Assembly: GCF_040546685.1 (NCBI RefSeq)
Contig: NZ_JBEPOH010000001.1
Coordinates: forward strand, 1,364,001-1,428,000
Length of the DNA: 64,000 bases
Direction: 5' to 3'
Source: Variovorax sp. OAS795
Lineage (GTDB): Bacteria > Pseudomonadota > Gammaproteobacteria > Burkholderiales > Burkholderiaceae_C
Position numbers and translations under genes: made by a program. The first letter of the stretch is position 1. Each line of letters begins with the position of its first letter. Below, piece after piece: positions 42,725 through 52,738 of this stretch. Below the pieces are notes generated by a model. The model ran no database searches, was not told the DNA's origin, and saw nothing but the letters and a program-made list of their open reading frames with translations.

Positions 42725-43003
42725 ATGCCTCCCACCGCCTGCATATCCGGCCCCGTGCCCTACTGGCTCTACCTGCTCGAATGCGAAGGCGGCGTGTACT
42801 ACACGGGGATCGCGATCGACGTGGAGCAGCGCTTCTTCCAGCATGTGTTCGGGCTGGGCGCCAAATTCACGCGCGCGCGTCCGCCGCTGCGCGTTCTGGC
42901 CGCCCGCGAATACGCCGACAAGGGAAGTGCGCTGCGTGCCGAAATCAAGGTCAAGGCGCTGCCTCGCGCCCGGAAGCTCGCCTTCTTCGAAGCTGCGGCC
43001 TGA
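42725..43003 (+). CDS. GIY-YIG nuclease-family protein (UPF0213 type)
   Basis: 92 residues comprising one GIY-YIG domain: YWLYLLECEGGVYYTGIAIDVEQRFFQHV (WLY and YTG stand for GIY and YIG, with the catalytic Arg in VEQRF), then GAKFTRARPPLRVLAAREYADKGSALRAEIKVKAL with the conserved Glu. Small stand-alone members are widespread and of unclear role. ATG 42725. Confidence 0.88.
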   Translation: MPPTACISGPVPYWLYLLECEGGVYYTGIAIDVEQRFFQHVFGLGAKFTRARPPLRVLAAREYADKGSALRAEIKVKALPRARKLAFFEAAA

Positions 43004-43089
43004 GGCACGCCTCCCGCGCGCTGCCGGCGTCGCGGATCGAGCGAGAAATACGCGCTTGGCCGACTGCGCTTCGGGCGGAAATTCGCTAG

Positions 43090-44373
<1,284 letters not shown>

Positions 44374-44378
44374 GCGCC

Positions 44379-45392
44379 ATGGCTTCGATGACCATGATCC
44401 AGGCCCTGCGTTCCGCCATGGACGTGATGCTCGAGCGCGACGCCAACGTGATCGTCTACGGCCAGGACGTGGGCTACTTCGGCGGCGTGTTCCGCTGCAC
44501 CGAAGGGCTGCAGGCCAAGTACGGACGCTCGCGCGTGTTCGATGCGCCCATCAACGAGGGCGGCATCGTCGGCTCGGCGATCGGCATGGGCGCCTATGGC
44601 TTGCGTCCGGTGGTGGAAGTGCAGTTTGCCGACTACGTGTATCCCGCCTACGACCAGATCGTGTCCGAGGCGGCGCGCCTGCGCTACCGGTCGGCGGGCG
44701 ATTTCACCGCGCCGATCACCATCCGCATGCCCTGCGGCGGCGGCATCTATGGCGGCCAGACGCACAGCCAGAGCCCGGAGGTGCTGTTCACCCATGTCTG
44801 CGGGCTGCGCACCGTGATGCCCTCCAACCCGCGCGACGCCAAGGGCCTGCTGATCGCCTCGATCGAGAACGACGACCCGGTTGTCTTCCTGGAGCCCAAG
44901 CGGCTGTACAACGGCCCCTTCGACGGCCACCACGACCGTCCGCTGGTGTCCTGGACCGGCCATCCGCTGGGCGAGGTGCCCGAGGGCTACTACACGGTGC
45001 CGCTCGAATCGGCCAGCGTGTTCCGTCCCGGCGCCGACCTGACGGTGGTCAGCTACGGCACCATGGTCTTCGTCTCGGAAGCGGCCGCGAGGGAAACCGG
45101 CATCGATGCCGAGATCATCGACCTGCGCAGTCTGTGGCCGCTGGACCTGGAGGCGATCGTCGCGTCGGTGAAGAAGACCGGGCGCTGCGTGATCGTGCAC
45201 GAGGCCACGCGCACCAGCGGCTTCGGGGCCGAGCTGGCGGCGCTGGTGCAGGAGCATTGCTTCCATCACCTGGAGGCACCGATCGGCCGCGTGGCCGGCT
45301 GGGACACGCCCTACCCGCATGCGCAGGAGTGGGCCTACTTCCCGGGTCCGGCGCGCGTCGGCGCTGCATTCCGGCGCGCCATGGAGAACTGA
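44379..45392 (+). CDS. bkdA2: Branched-chain 2-oxoacid dehydrogenase E1 beta
   Basis: 337 residues, the usual length. Transketolase-type pyrimidine-binding domain: MTMIQALRSAMDVMLERDANVIVYGQDVGYFGGVF, VFDAPINEGGIVGSAIGMGAYGLRPVVEVQFADYVYPAYDQIVSE, and the C-terminal domain DLTVVSYGTMV, LRSLWPLDLEAIV, HEATRTSGFGAELAAL. It forms the a2b2 E1 with the preceding gene. Its stop is immediately followed by the E2 start. Confidence 0.94.
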   Translation: MASMTMIQALRSAMDVMLERDANVIVYGQDVGYFGGVFRCTEGLQAKYGRSRVFDAPINEGGIVGSAIGMGAYGLRPVVEVQFADYVYPAYDQIVSEAARLRYRSAGDFTAPITIRMPCGGGIYGGQTHSQSPEVLFTHVCGLRTVMPSNPRDAKGLLIASIENDDPVVFLEPKRLYNGPFDGHHDRPLVSWTGHPLGEVPEGYYTVPLESASVFRPGADLTVVSYGTMVFVSEAAARETGIDAEIIDLRSLWPLDLEAIVASVKKTGRCVIVHEATRTSGFGAELAALVQEHCFHHLEAPIGRVAGWDTPYPHAQEWAYFPGPARVGAAFRRAMEN

Positions 45393-46643
45393 ATGGCCAC
45401 GCATGCGATCAAGGTGCCGGACCTCGGCGAGGGCATTGCCGAAGTGGAACTGGTGGCGTGGCGCGTGCAGCCCGGCGACACCGTGGCCGAAGACCAGGTG
45501 CTGGCCGACGTGATGACCGACAAGGCCACGGTCGAGATTCCCTCGCCGGTCGCGGGCAAGGTGCTCGCGCTCGGCGGTGAAGTGGGGCGGCAGATGGCGG
45601 TGGGCGCGGAGTTGATCCGGATCGATGTCGAAGCCGAATCCGAGGCGCAAGCGGCGCATGCCGCGCCAGCACCTGCCCTCGAACCTGCACCTGCAACCTC
45701 GCAAGTGCCTGCCCCTGTACTCGCGCAAGCGCCGGCGTCCCCGGCGGCCGAACCGGCACCCCCATCGTCCGCCAAGCCGCTCGCCGCGCCCGCGGTGCGC
45801 CATCGCGCCGCGCGCCTCGGCATCGACCTTCGGCAGGTACCGGGAAGCGGCGGCCAGGGCCGCATCCTGCACGAGGACCTCGACGCCTGGCTGGTCCGCC
45901 GGCCCGGCCCGCCGGCGCCGGCTGCGCCACCCCTTGCGGAGCGCGACGACGAGGAGGCCGTGCCCATCACCGGCGTGCGGCGCCGCATCGCCGAGCGCAT
46001 GCAGGACGCAACGCGCCGCATTCCGCACTTCACCTATGTGGAGGAGGTCGACGTCACCGAGCTGGAACTGCTGCGCGCCCAGCTCAACGAACGCTGGGGC
46101 GAAGGTCGCGCGCACCTCACGCTGCTGCCGCTGCTGGTGCGCGCCATCGTGATCGCGGTGCCGCGCTTTCCGCAGGTCAACGCCCGCTTCGACGACGAGA
46201 AAGGCGTGCTCACGCGCCACGGCGCGGTGCATGTCGGCATCGCCACCCAGGCGCCCGCCGGCCTCATGGTGCCCGTGCTGCGCCACGCGGAAGCACGCGA
46301 CCTCTGGTCCAGCGCGACCGAGATCGCGCGCCTGGCCGATGCCGCACGTGCCGGCCGGGCCACGCGCGGGGAACTCAACGGTTCCACCATCACGGTCACC
46401 AGCCTCGGCGCGCTGGGCGGCATTGTTTCCACGCCGATCATCAACGCGCCCGAAGTGGCGATCGTCGGCGTCAACCGCATCGTGCAGCGGCCGGTGATGC
46501 GGGACGGCGCGGTGGCCGCGCGGCGCATGATGAACCTGTCTTCTTCCTTCGACCACCGCGTGGTGGACGGGCAGCTCGCGGCTGAATTCATCCAGGCCGT
46601 TCGGGCCTCGCTCGAATGCCCGGCGCTGCTTTTCATCGAGTGA
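45393..46643 (+). CDS. bkdB: Branched-chain 2-oxoacid dehydrogenase E2, lipoamide acyltransferase
   Basis: 416 residues. Lipoyl domain with Lys44 in DVMTDKATVEIP, an Ala/Pro-rich swinging linker (about 82-125), E1/E3-binding domain (RHRAARLGIDLRQVPGSGGQGRIL), and the CoA-acyltransferase domain with SFDHRVVDG (His and Asp). It begins at the base after the E1 beta stop. No E3 (lpdV) follows, unlike the Pseudomonas bkd operon; a shared dihydrolipoamide dehydrogenase elsewhere must serve. Confidence 0.93.
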   Translation: MATHAIKVPDLGEGIAEVELVAWRVQPGDTVAEDQVLADVMTDKATVEIPSPVAGKVLALGGEVGRQMAVGAELIRIDVEAESEAQAAHAAPAPALEPAPATSQVPAPVLAQAPASPAAEPAPPSSAKPLAAPAVRHRAARLGIDLRQVPGSGGQGRILHEDLDAWLVRRPGPPAPAAPPLAERDDEEAVPITGVRRRIAERMQDATRRIPHFTYVEEVDVTELELLRAQLNERWGEGRAHLTLLPLLVRAIVIAVPRFPQVNARFDDEKGVLTRHGAVHVGIATQAPAGLMVPVLRHAEARDLWSSATEIARLADAARAGRATRGELNGSTITVTSLGALGGIVSTPIINAPEVAIVGVNRIVQRPVMRDGAVAARRMMNLSSSFDHRVVDGQLAAEFIQAVRASLECPALLFIE

Positions 46644-46712
46644 GAGGTCGTGAATCCAGGCATCGGCACCGCCTGCCGCGACAATCGAAGGCTCGCTGCA
46701 ACGAATGCCCCC

Positions 46713-47090
46713 ATGCTTCCCGACCCCTCCACCGATCCCCTCGAACCGCCTCGCGATGGCGACGCTCCCCGTGCAGCCGACGCAAGCCGCCTGCGTGCCG
46801 AGGCCGACAAGCTCGAGGCCTTCTGCGTCGTCGTGCGCGCCGCGTCTGCCGCGGCCGATCATGCTGCGTTCGTGGAGGTCAGCCGCGCCGCCTCGGAGGC
46901 GCTGCGCGCCAGGTTCGGCGGCGGCTCGATCACGTCGGCGTTTGCCTGGCTGACCGGACGCGAGGGAAGCGCGGCGCTGCAGAGCGTCGTCGACGGCAGG
47001 GTCGAACTCACCGGACCGCTTACCCTGGCGCAGGTGGTCGAAGCGGTGGCGCTTGCAAAAGAAGCGGAGCTGCTGCGCGCAAGGCGCTGA
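46713..47090 (+). CDS. Hypothetical protein after bkdB
   Basis: 125 residues from ATG 46713, acidic N-terminal tail then helices (ASRLRAEADKLEAFCVVVRAASAAADHAAF, ITSAFAWLTGREGS, LTLAQVVEAVALAKEAELLRARR). A GTG at 46650 would add 21 residues but encodes a non-conserved-looking Arg/Asn-rich stretch. Not recognised. Same strand as bkd and possibly co-transcribed; convergent with the copper-binding protein gene. Confidence 0.55.
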   Translation: MLPDPSTDPLEPPRDGDAPRAADASRLRAEADKLEAFCVVVRAASAAADHAAFVEVSRAASEALRARFGGGSITSAFAWLTGREGSAALQSVVDGRVELTGPLTLAQVVEAVALAKEAELLRARR

Positions 47091-47118
47091 GCGACACCGC
47101 TCGCAGGCCAGCCGCGGC

Positions 47119-47448
47119 TCAGCCCGCCATGGCGCGGCAGGCGGCCGCGCAATCCCGGCAGGCCTTGGCGCACGCCTGGCAGTGCCCGTGCTCGTGCCTG
47201 CCGCATTCTTCGCCGCAGGCCTGGCAGATTTCCGCGCACAGTGCGCAAATGGCGTTGGCAAACTCGCCGCCGCGCGCCATGGTGGCGGCGGCCAACTGGC
47301 AGGTGGCCGCGCAGTCCATGTCGAGCGCGACGCACCTGGCCATCATTGCGGCGTCAGGTTCCTTCAGGCAGGCCGCGGCGCAGTGGTTGCATGCCGTGGC
47401 GCACGCGTTGCAGGCCTCGATGCATGCGGCGTAGGTTTCATGTGGCAT
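47119..47448 (-). CDS. Cys-rich four-helix-bundle copper-binding protein (Csp-like)
   Basis: 109 residues with 19 cysteines in helical CxxC and CxxxC spacing (9, 13, 16, 20, 23, 27, 39, 46, 50, 68, 71, 75, 78, 82, 90, 93, 97, 100, 104), the pattern of the DUF326/Csp copper-storage family, where Cys line the inside of a four-helix bundle and bind many Cu(I). No signal or Tat peptide, so it resembles cytosolic Csp3 more than exported Csp1. Good SD (CCAGGAG) nine bases before ATG 47448. Confidence 0.88.
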   Translation of the reverse strand: MPHETYAACIEACNACATACNHCAAACLKEPDAAMMARCVALDMDCAATCQLAAATMARGGEFANAICALCAEICQACGEECGRHEHGHCQACAKACRDCAAACRAMAG

Positions 47449-47693
47449 TGTTTTCTCCTGGAAGAAAAACTCTCGCCCGGCAGTCGCCGGCCTGTGTAGG
47501 AGCAATCCGCCGGGCCGCGTGAGATGGGCGTGCGACCCGGCGCCGCTACCGATGAGCAGGGCCTTGCACGAGCTGCAAGCGGCGCTGACGCGTGCATCGC
47601 CTTTTCTCCTACGCCGCTGCATCGGACGGCGAAGAGCATCCCGCCTTGCATTCGTTCTTGTCCAACACAAGGCCAACCCAAGGAGCATCTTCG
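47449..47693. other. Intergenic region between the copper-binding protein gene and the 26-codon ORF
   Basis: 245 bp holding the promoters of two divergent transcripts. GTAGGAG (47496-47502) and CTCCTAC (47606-47612) form a widely spaced inverted pair. The 14-mer starting TCCTACGCC at 47607 recurs in reverse at 41081-41094, upstream of DUF6766. No clear -35/-10 was chosen. Confidence 0.5.
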
Positions 47694-47774
47694 ATGAACA
47701 CCACACTTCGCAGCGACGGCCTGGCCCATCGATCCCTCGGCATTGCGGACTGGATCGCGCTGGGATCGCGGTGA
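47694..47774 (+). CDS. 26-codon ORF coupled to the epoxide-hydrolase-like gene
   Basis: Short ORF with an excellent SD (AAGGAG eight bases before ATG 47694). It encodes MNTTLRSDGLAHRSLGIADW followed by IALGSR, and its TGA overlaps the GTG start of the next gene as GTGA. It may be a leader peptide coupling translation. Alternatively it is the truncated front of a small membrane-protein family whose members, as I recall, read LGIADW followed by an alanine-rich segment. Too short for any functional call. Confidence 0.45.
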   Translation: MNTTLRSDGLAHRSLGIADWIALGSR

Positions 47775-48646
47775 TCAACCACAGGCGCATCGCCGCCAAC
47801 GGGGTGAGCTTCCACCTGGCCACCTGCGGGCCCGCCGACGGGCCGCCGCTGGTCCTGCTGCATGGCTTCCCGGAGTTCTGGTACGGCTGGCACTGGCAGA
47901 TGGAGCCGCTCGCCGGCGCCGGCTGGCAGGTGATCGCACCCGACCAGCGCGGCTACGGCGAGTCGGGCAAGCCCGCCGGCGTCCGCGCCTATGCGCTCGA
48001 CACGCTGGCCGACGATGTCTGCGCCCTGTGCAGCCAGCTCGGGCACGAGCGCTTTGCGGTCGTTGGCCACGACTGGGGCGGCATCGTGGCGTGGCATCTT
48101 GCCGCGCGAGAGCCCGCACGGCTGAGCCGCCTCGCGATCCTCAATGCGCCGCATCCGGCAACGCTGGCAACCTATGCGTTCACGCATCCGCTGCAAGCCG
48201 TGCGAAGCGCCTATGTCGGCTTCTTCCAGATGCCCTGGCTGCCCGAGATGGCGCTGCGCGCGAACGATCATGCGCTGCTGGCGCTGACGCTCTCCGGCAG
48301 CAGCCTGCCCGGCAGCTTCGACGAGGCCGAGCTCGCCAGGTACCGCGAGGCGTGGTCGCGCGAGGGCGCGCTGCAGGCCATGCTGAACTGGTACCGCGCC
48401 ATGCCGCTCGCCAGGCCCCTGCGGCGCCGCATCGAGATCCCGGTGAAGGTGCTTTGGGGCGATGCCGACCCGGCGCTTTCCAGCGGCCTGGCCGAAGCAG
48501 GCGCGGCCTTCTGCAGCGACTGCGAGGTGGTGCACCTGCCGCGCGCCACGCACTGGCTGCACCACGAGATGCCGGGGGAGGTGAACGCGTCCCTGATCGA
48601 GTTTCTTGCCGGTGCCGAATCCACGCTCAGCGTGCCGCCAGGTTGA
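47771..48646 (+). CDS. Alpha/beta hydrolase, epoxide-hydrolase-like
   Basis: 291 residues. Oxyanion motif LLHGFPEFWYGWHW (HGxP), catalytic Asp nucleophile in FAVVGHDWGGIVAWHLA, and His in ATHWLHHEMP near the C-terminus; the cap domain lies at about 140-215. An Asp nucleophile rather than Ser fits epoxide hydrolase or haloacid-type dehalogenase chemistry. The start is GTG 47771, overlapping the stop of the 26-codon ORF. The 3' end overlaps the convergent DUF4142 gene by 20 bp. Confidence 0.85.
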   Translation: MINHRRIAANGVSFHLATCGPADGPPLVLLHGFPEFWYGWHWQMEPLAGAGWQVIAPDQRGYGESGKPAGVRAYALDTLADDVCALCSQLGHERFAVVGHDWGGIVAWHLAAREPARLSRLAILNAPHPATLATYAFTHPLQAVRSAYVGFFQMPWLPEMALRANDHALLALTLSGSSLPGSFDEAELARYREAWSREGALQAMLNWYRAMPLARPLRRRIEIPVKVLWGDADPALSSGLAEAGAAFCSDCEVVHLPRATHWLHHEMPGEVNASLIEFLAGAESTLSVPPG

Positions 48647-49181
48647 GCGACCGTGCGGCCTCCAGGTGCGAGCGCAGGGTCGGCAGGGTCTTGTTCGCCC
48701 AGGCCCGCAGTTCGGGATCTCGGAGTTCACGCCCCGCACGTTCGAAAAGCGCGATGTCGGCCTGGTGGTCTTCGATGCCGACGAGCCGGACATAGATGCG
48801 ATCGAACTCGTCTCCCGTGGCCGAGGCCAGCCGGTCGAGCTTGGCATGCTTGCCGCGCGGCAGCACGCCCGGAAGCCGCATGCCCCTGGCACGCACCAGT
48901 TCCATGAGCTCGCTGTGGGCCCGTGTGTGATGGTCGACCAGCATCTGCGCGTAGGCCCGCACCTGCGGGCTGGCGGCGCGGTACATGGCCAGGCGCGAGG
49001 CCTGGACCTCGTAGCGGCCATTGCCGGCCGCCGCGGTGACGAACTGCGGGTCTTGCAGCCCGCCTGTGCGGCTTGCCCGCGTGTCGGGCGCGGCCGGATC
49101 CAGCGGCGCCGCGCATCCCGCGGCGAGCGCCGCCATGCAGGCCAGCGCGAGCGCGCGCAGCAGGGGTTCGGGCGTTTTCAT
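48627..49181 (-). CDS. DUF4142 lipoprotein
   Basis: 184 residues. Lipoprotein signal ending LAAGCAAP, then the DUF4142 ferritin-like helical bundle: FVTAAAGNGRYEVQASRLAMYRAASPQVRAYAQMLVDHHTRAHSELMEL, with Glu and His residues spaced as in the family, and HQADIALFERAGRELRDPELRAWANKTLPTLRSHL. Periplasmic or outer-membrane anchored; linked to stress genes in many Burkholderiales. Function unknown. Confidence 0.88.
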   Translation of the reverse strand: MKTPEPLLRALALACMAALAAGCAAPLDPAAPDTRASRTGGLQDPQFVTAAAGNGRYEVQASRLAMYRAASPQVRAYAQMLVDHHTRAHSELMELVRARGMRLPGVLPRGKHAKLDRLASATGDEFDRIYVRLVGIEDHQADIALFERAGRELRDPELRAWANKTLPTLRSHLEAARSLNLAAR

Positions 49182-49335
49182 GATTCTCCTTGCAAGCCTG
49201 CAGTAGCCGGCCCGACCGTCGCCGGGGACAGGACCAATCTAAGTCTTCGGCGCACCGCGCCGTGTCGGACGGTGGCTGCATCCGTGCTCATCCATGACGG
49301 CATGCGCAAAATGACTGCCCGTGAATTCTTTCGCA

Positions 49336-50019
49336 ATGCCGAATAACGCGCGCAAAGGGCAAAAGCCCGCGGTGCTCCTTGCATCCGGCTGGGACGACTG
49401 CGACGACCCGTCGTACGACCGGATCTGCGAGGCCTTGGCCGCCGAGGACTGGAGCGTCCGCCGCATCGATTTTCCGGGCGAGCGCAAGCGCCGCGGCTCG
49501 CGTCGCAAGATGAATCGCGACCAGAACCTCAAGGAACTCGTGGCCGCCTACGACAGCCTCGTGGAGCGCGAGGACTTCCAGCCGCGCGCGGTCGCGTTCA
49601 TCGGCTTCAGCTATGGCGGCTATCTCGGCGCGCTCCTGAGCGCGCAAAGGCCGCTCCAGTGGATGGCGCTCCGCTCGCCGGCCCTGTACCGCGACGAGGA
49701 CTGGCGTGTTCCCAAGGAAGCGCTGGACAAGGACGACCTCGACCACTATCGCCGCAGGGTCCGCGGCCCGGAAGACAACGCGGCGCTGGCCGCCTGCGAG
49801 ACGTTCGGGGGTGACGTCCTGCTGGTCGAATCCGAACACGACGACACGGTGCCCCATCCCGCCGTGAAGAGCTACAGGACGTCGTTCAAAAACGCGCGGT
49901 CGCTCAGTTACCGCGTGCTCGAAGGGGCGGATCACGCGCTGTCGAGCGAGCAGGCGCAGCGCCGGTTCGTCGACGAGCTGTTGCGCTGGATGAACGAGGT
50001 CACCGGCGGCGACGCATGA
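49336..50019 (+). CDS. Alpha/beta hydrolase (dienelactone-hydrolase-like)
   Basis: 227 residues from ATG 49336. Nucleophile elbow FIGFSYGGYLGALL (Ser), Asp in VESEHDDTVPHPAV and His in LEGADHAL. An N-terminal PAVLLASGWDDCDDPSY replaces the usual HG oxyanion motif. Small single-domain hydrolase without signal; substrate unknown. An upstream GTG at 49321 would add five residues. Confidence 0.78.
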   Translation: MPNNARKGQKPAVLLASGWDDCDDPSYDRICEALAAEDWSVRRIDFPGERKRRGSRRKMNRDQNLKELVAAYDSLVEREDFQPRAVAFIGFSYGGYLGALLSAQRPLQWMALRSPALYRDEDWRVPKEALDKDDLDHYRRRVRGPEDNAALAACETFGGDVLLVESEHDDTVPHPAVKSYRTSFKNARSLSYRVLEGADHALSSEQAQRRFVDELLRWMNEVTGGDA

Positions 50020-50058
50020 ACCCGGCGGCGGGCCCGCGAGGACTGCGCGGATCGCCGT

Positions 50059-50265
50059 TCAGGGCTTGCGGCGCTTCAGGAAGCCCGGCGCGTTCTCGCC
50101 CGTTCCGGGCTGCGCTTCATCGCCATCCATGCCTTCCAGTTCTTCCGGCGTTGCCGGTTCGTCCAGTTCGAGATCCTTCGCACGCACCTCGGCCTCCAGC
50201 GGCAGTTCGCTGGGCTTGAGGGGTGCGGAATCCGCCGGTGCGTCGGGCGATTGCTTGCGTGTCAT
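50059..50265 (-). CDS. Small acidic hypothetical protein
   Basis: 68 residues, Pro/Glu/Asp-rich and probably disordered (LPLEAEVRAKDLELDEPATPEELEGMDG), ending in a basic FLKRRKP tail. ATG 50265. Codon usage is normal for the region. Not recognised. Convergent with the alpha/beta hydrolase gene. Confidence 0.55.
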   Translation of the reverse strand: MTRKQSPDAPADSAPLKPSELPLEAEVRAKDLELDEPATPEELEGMDGDEAQPGTGENAPGFLKRRKP

Positions 50266-50506
50266 GGCTGTGCTCCAGTGGTTCGCGAGCGGCCATCGTG
50301 CGGCCCGGGCGCACGCAGGAACAGTCGGACGGAAAGGGCGGGGGATGCAGGACGATTTCTCCTGGGCCACTGCGTGCGCAGGCCTCTCTTTCTGCGGCAC
50401 GCCTTGCTTGCGGTGCAGCTGCCGGCAAGCAGGTGCGGGGATCGGTCCGGGCACGCGGTTTGCCTCTTTCCGATGCTGTGACTGTGACCAAGAGAAGGGA
50501 GCCACC

Positions 50507-52561
50507 ATGACGCAACACTTCAGCGTCGAAGACCTGTACCTGCACCAGAAGATCCTCGATGTGCACTGCGCACCGGGGCTCGAGCTCGCGGCTTGCGCCG
50601 TGCTGTCGGTCGATTGCGAGAAAGACAGCTACGTCTCGTGCATCTGGACCTTTGCGCTGGACGGCTCGGCCGCCCGGCAGCTCACGCGCGCCCCGGGGCG
50701 GGACGAGTCGCCGCGCTGGTCGCCGGACGGAAAGCGGCTCGCGTTCCTGTCGGACCGCGGGGGATCTCCGCAGGTGCACCTGATACGGCGCGACGGCGGC
50801 GAGGCGTGGCAGCTCGGCGCATTTCCGCAGAGCGTGTCCAATCTGCGGTGGGCGCCCGACGGCCGCTCGCTGGTGGTCGCGGCCGCGGTCAAGACCGACC
50901 CGGACCTGCGCGGCGCACGCGGCCACGGCAAGCCGCCCGAAACACGCAGATGCATGCCGGAGCTCGCATGGCGCCTGCCCTACAAGGAGGACGGGGTGGG
51001 TTATCTGCTGCAGCGGGAGTTCCACCTGTTCCGGCTCGATGCGGCCAGCGGCAGGCATACCCAGCTGACGGACGGCGCTTTCGACGTGCTCGCCTTCGAT
51101 GTCTCGCCGGATGGGCGGCGCATTGCCTTCGCGCGCACGCGGGAAGGACGCTTTGCGCACTGCAACGATCTCTGGGTGTGCGATGCGGACGGCCGCAACG
51201 CGCGCCGCCTGACGCACGACCACGCCATCGTGATGCAGCCGTGCTGGTCCCCCGACGGTCAACGCATCGCCTTCACCGGCGCGCGCGAAGAGGGGGATGC
51301 CGAGCCGCGGCTGTGGATCCTCGACCTGCCGTCGGGCAAGGTGCGCGCACTGTGCGAAGACACGGTGGACGTGGCCGATCCCGGCTCGGTGCAATGGACG
51401 CCTGATGCCAGCCGCCTGGTGTTCACGCGGGCACATCGCGGGCGGCACCAGATCGTCTCGCTCGACGTGGCGCAGGAGTCGCTGCAGGTGCTCGCTGGCG
51501 GAGACCGTCAGCTCGGCGTCTTCGGCTGTTCGGCGCGGCATTTTGTCTACAGCGTGGACCATCCGTCGCTGCCCAGCGAGCTGTGGGCACGGCCGCGCTG
51601 CGACGAAGGTGGGGAAGGCCCCGGCGCCCAGCCCGCCATGGAACGGCAGCTGAGCCGTTTGAACCCATGGTGGCAGGACCGCATCGGCATCGACGCGCAC
51701 ACGGTGGAGTTCGACGTGCCCGATGGCCGGGGCGGCACCGAGCGCATCGAGGGCTGGCTTCTTCGCGCACGTGGCTGCACCCGGCCCCAGCCCTTGCTGA
51801 ACGACGTGCACGGCGGCCCGGCGAGCTACGCGCTGCTCGACTTCGACACCAACGTCTTCTGGCAGGTGCTGTGCGCCAGAGGGTGGGCAGTGCTGGCCCT
51901 GAACGCGGTCGGCTCCGCCAGCTATGGCCGCGACTTCTGCCGGAGGCTCGCGGGGCATTGGGGCAGCCGCGACTTGCCGCAGCACCTCGCGGCCATCGAG
52001 CGGCTGCGCGCCGACGGGGTGTCGGACGGCCGCGTGGCCATCTCGGGAAAGTCGTACGGGGGATACCTGAGCGGCTACGCCACCGGCAACTCCGACGCGT
52101 TTGCCGCCGCCGTGGTGATGGCACCCGTCGGCAACATCGAGACCCATTTCGGCACCTCCGACGGTGGCTACTACGCCGATCCCTTCTACATGGCCAGTTC
52201 GCCGGCGTTCGACCGCGAGCTCGCCACCAGGCTGTCGCCTCTGCAGCACATCGGCAAGTCGAAGACGCCAACGCTCTTCATGCAGGGCAAGGACGACGAG
52301 CGCTGCCCCAAGTGCCAGTCCGAAGAGCTGTTCGTGTCGCTGGCGCGGGCGGGCGACACGCCGACGGAACTGGTGCTCTACCCGGGTGAGACGCATGGCT
52401 TTCTCGGCAGCGGCGCACCCTCGTGCCGCGAGGACGCGGCCCGCCGGATCATCGATTGGATCGTTCGCTTCTCTGATGCCCCGGTCCAGCGCGGCACCGG
52501 GCAGGAGCGTGCCGAAGAGCCGAGCGCGGAGGGCAGGCCGCTGCATGCCGAAAGCGGTTGA
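50507..52561 (+). CDS. S9 family peptidase (acylaminoacyl-peptidase / DPP4-like)
   Basis: 684 residues. N-terminal beta-propeller with WD40/TolB-like blades (RWSPDGKRLAFLSDR, FDVSPDGRRIAFAR, CWSPDGQRIAFTGAR), then an alpha/beta hydrolase domain: Ser in ISGKSYGGYLSGYA, Asp in MQGKDDERCP, His in GETHGFLG. No signal peptide, so probably a cytosolic oligopeptidase. ATG 50507 follows a GAAGGGAG site. A long non-conserved in-frame extension upstream is rejected. Confidence 0.9.
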   Translation: MTQHFSVEDLYLHQKILDVHCAPGLELAACAVLSVDCEKDSYVSCIWTFALDGSAARQLTRAPGRDESPRWSPDGKRLAFLSDRGGSPQVHLIRRDGGEAWQLGAFPQSVSNLRWAPDGRSLVVAAAVKTDPDLRGARGHGKPPETRRCMPELAWRLPYKEDGVGYLLQREFHLFRLDAASGRHTQLTDGAFDVLAFDVSPDGRRIAFARTREGRFAHCNDLWVCDADGRNARRLTHDHAIVMQPCWSPDGQRIAFTGAREEGDAEPRLWILDLPSGKVRALCEDTVDVADPGSVQWTPDASRLVFTRAHRGRHQIVSLDVAQESLQVLAGGDRQLGVFGCSARHFVYSVDHPSLPSELWARPRCDEGGEGPGAQPAMERQLSRLNPWWQDRIGIDAHTVEFDVPDGRGGTERIEGWLLRARGCTRPQPLLNDVHGGPASYALLDFDTNVFWQVLCARGWAVLALNAVGSASYGRDFCRRLAGHWGSRDLPQHLAAIERLRADGVSDGRVAISGKSYGGYLSGYATGNSDAFAAAVVMAPVGNIETHFGTSDGGYYADPFYMASSPAFDRELATRLSPLQHIGKSKTPTLFMQGKDDERCPKCQSEELFVSLARAGDTPTELVLYPGETHGFLGSGAPSCREDAARRIIDWIVRFSDAPVQRGTGQERAEEPSAEGRPLHAESG

Positions 52562-52738
52562 AGACACGCCCGCGCACGCGCACACGCATGCAGAAGAGCG
52601 AGGAGCGACCCGGCCGGAGCCGGACTCAACCTACAACAGCGTGGCGCGCATGCCGAGTCCGGAGGGCGCGGGTCTTTGCAACATGAAAGGCCGCACTCGT
52701 CCTTTTCTTCTTTTCATTTCTGCAAAGGAGCTCCACGC

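Noticed and set aside
46650-46712. GTG start for the protein after bkdB
   Set aside because: The SD-like AGAGG is only two bases away and the added residues look like translated spacer; the ATG at 46713 is preferred, with low certainty.
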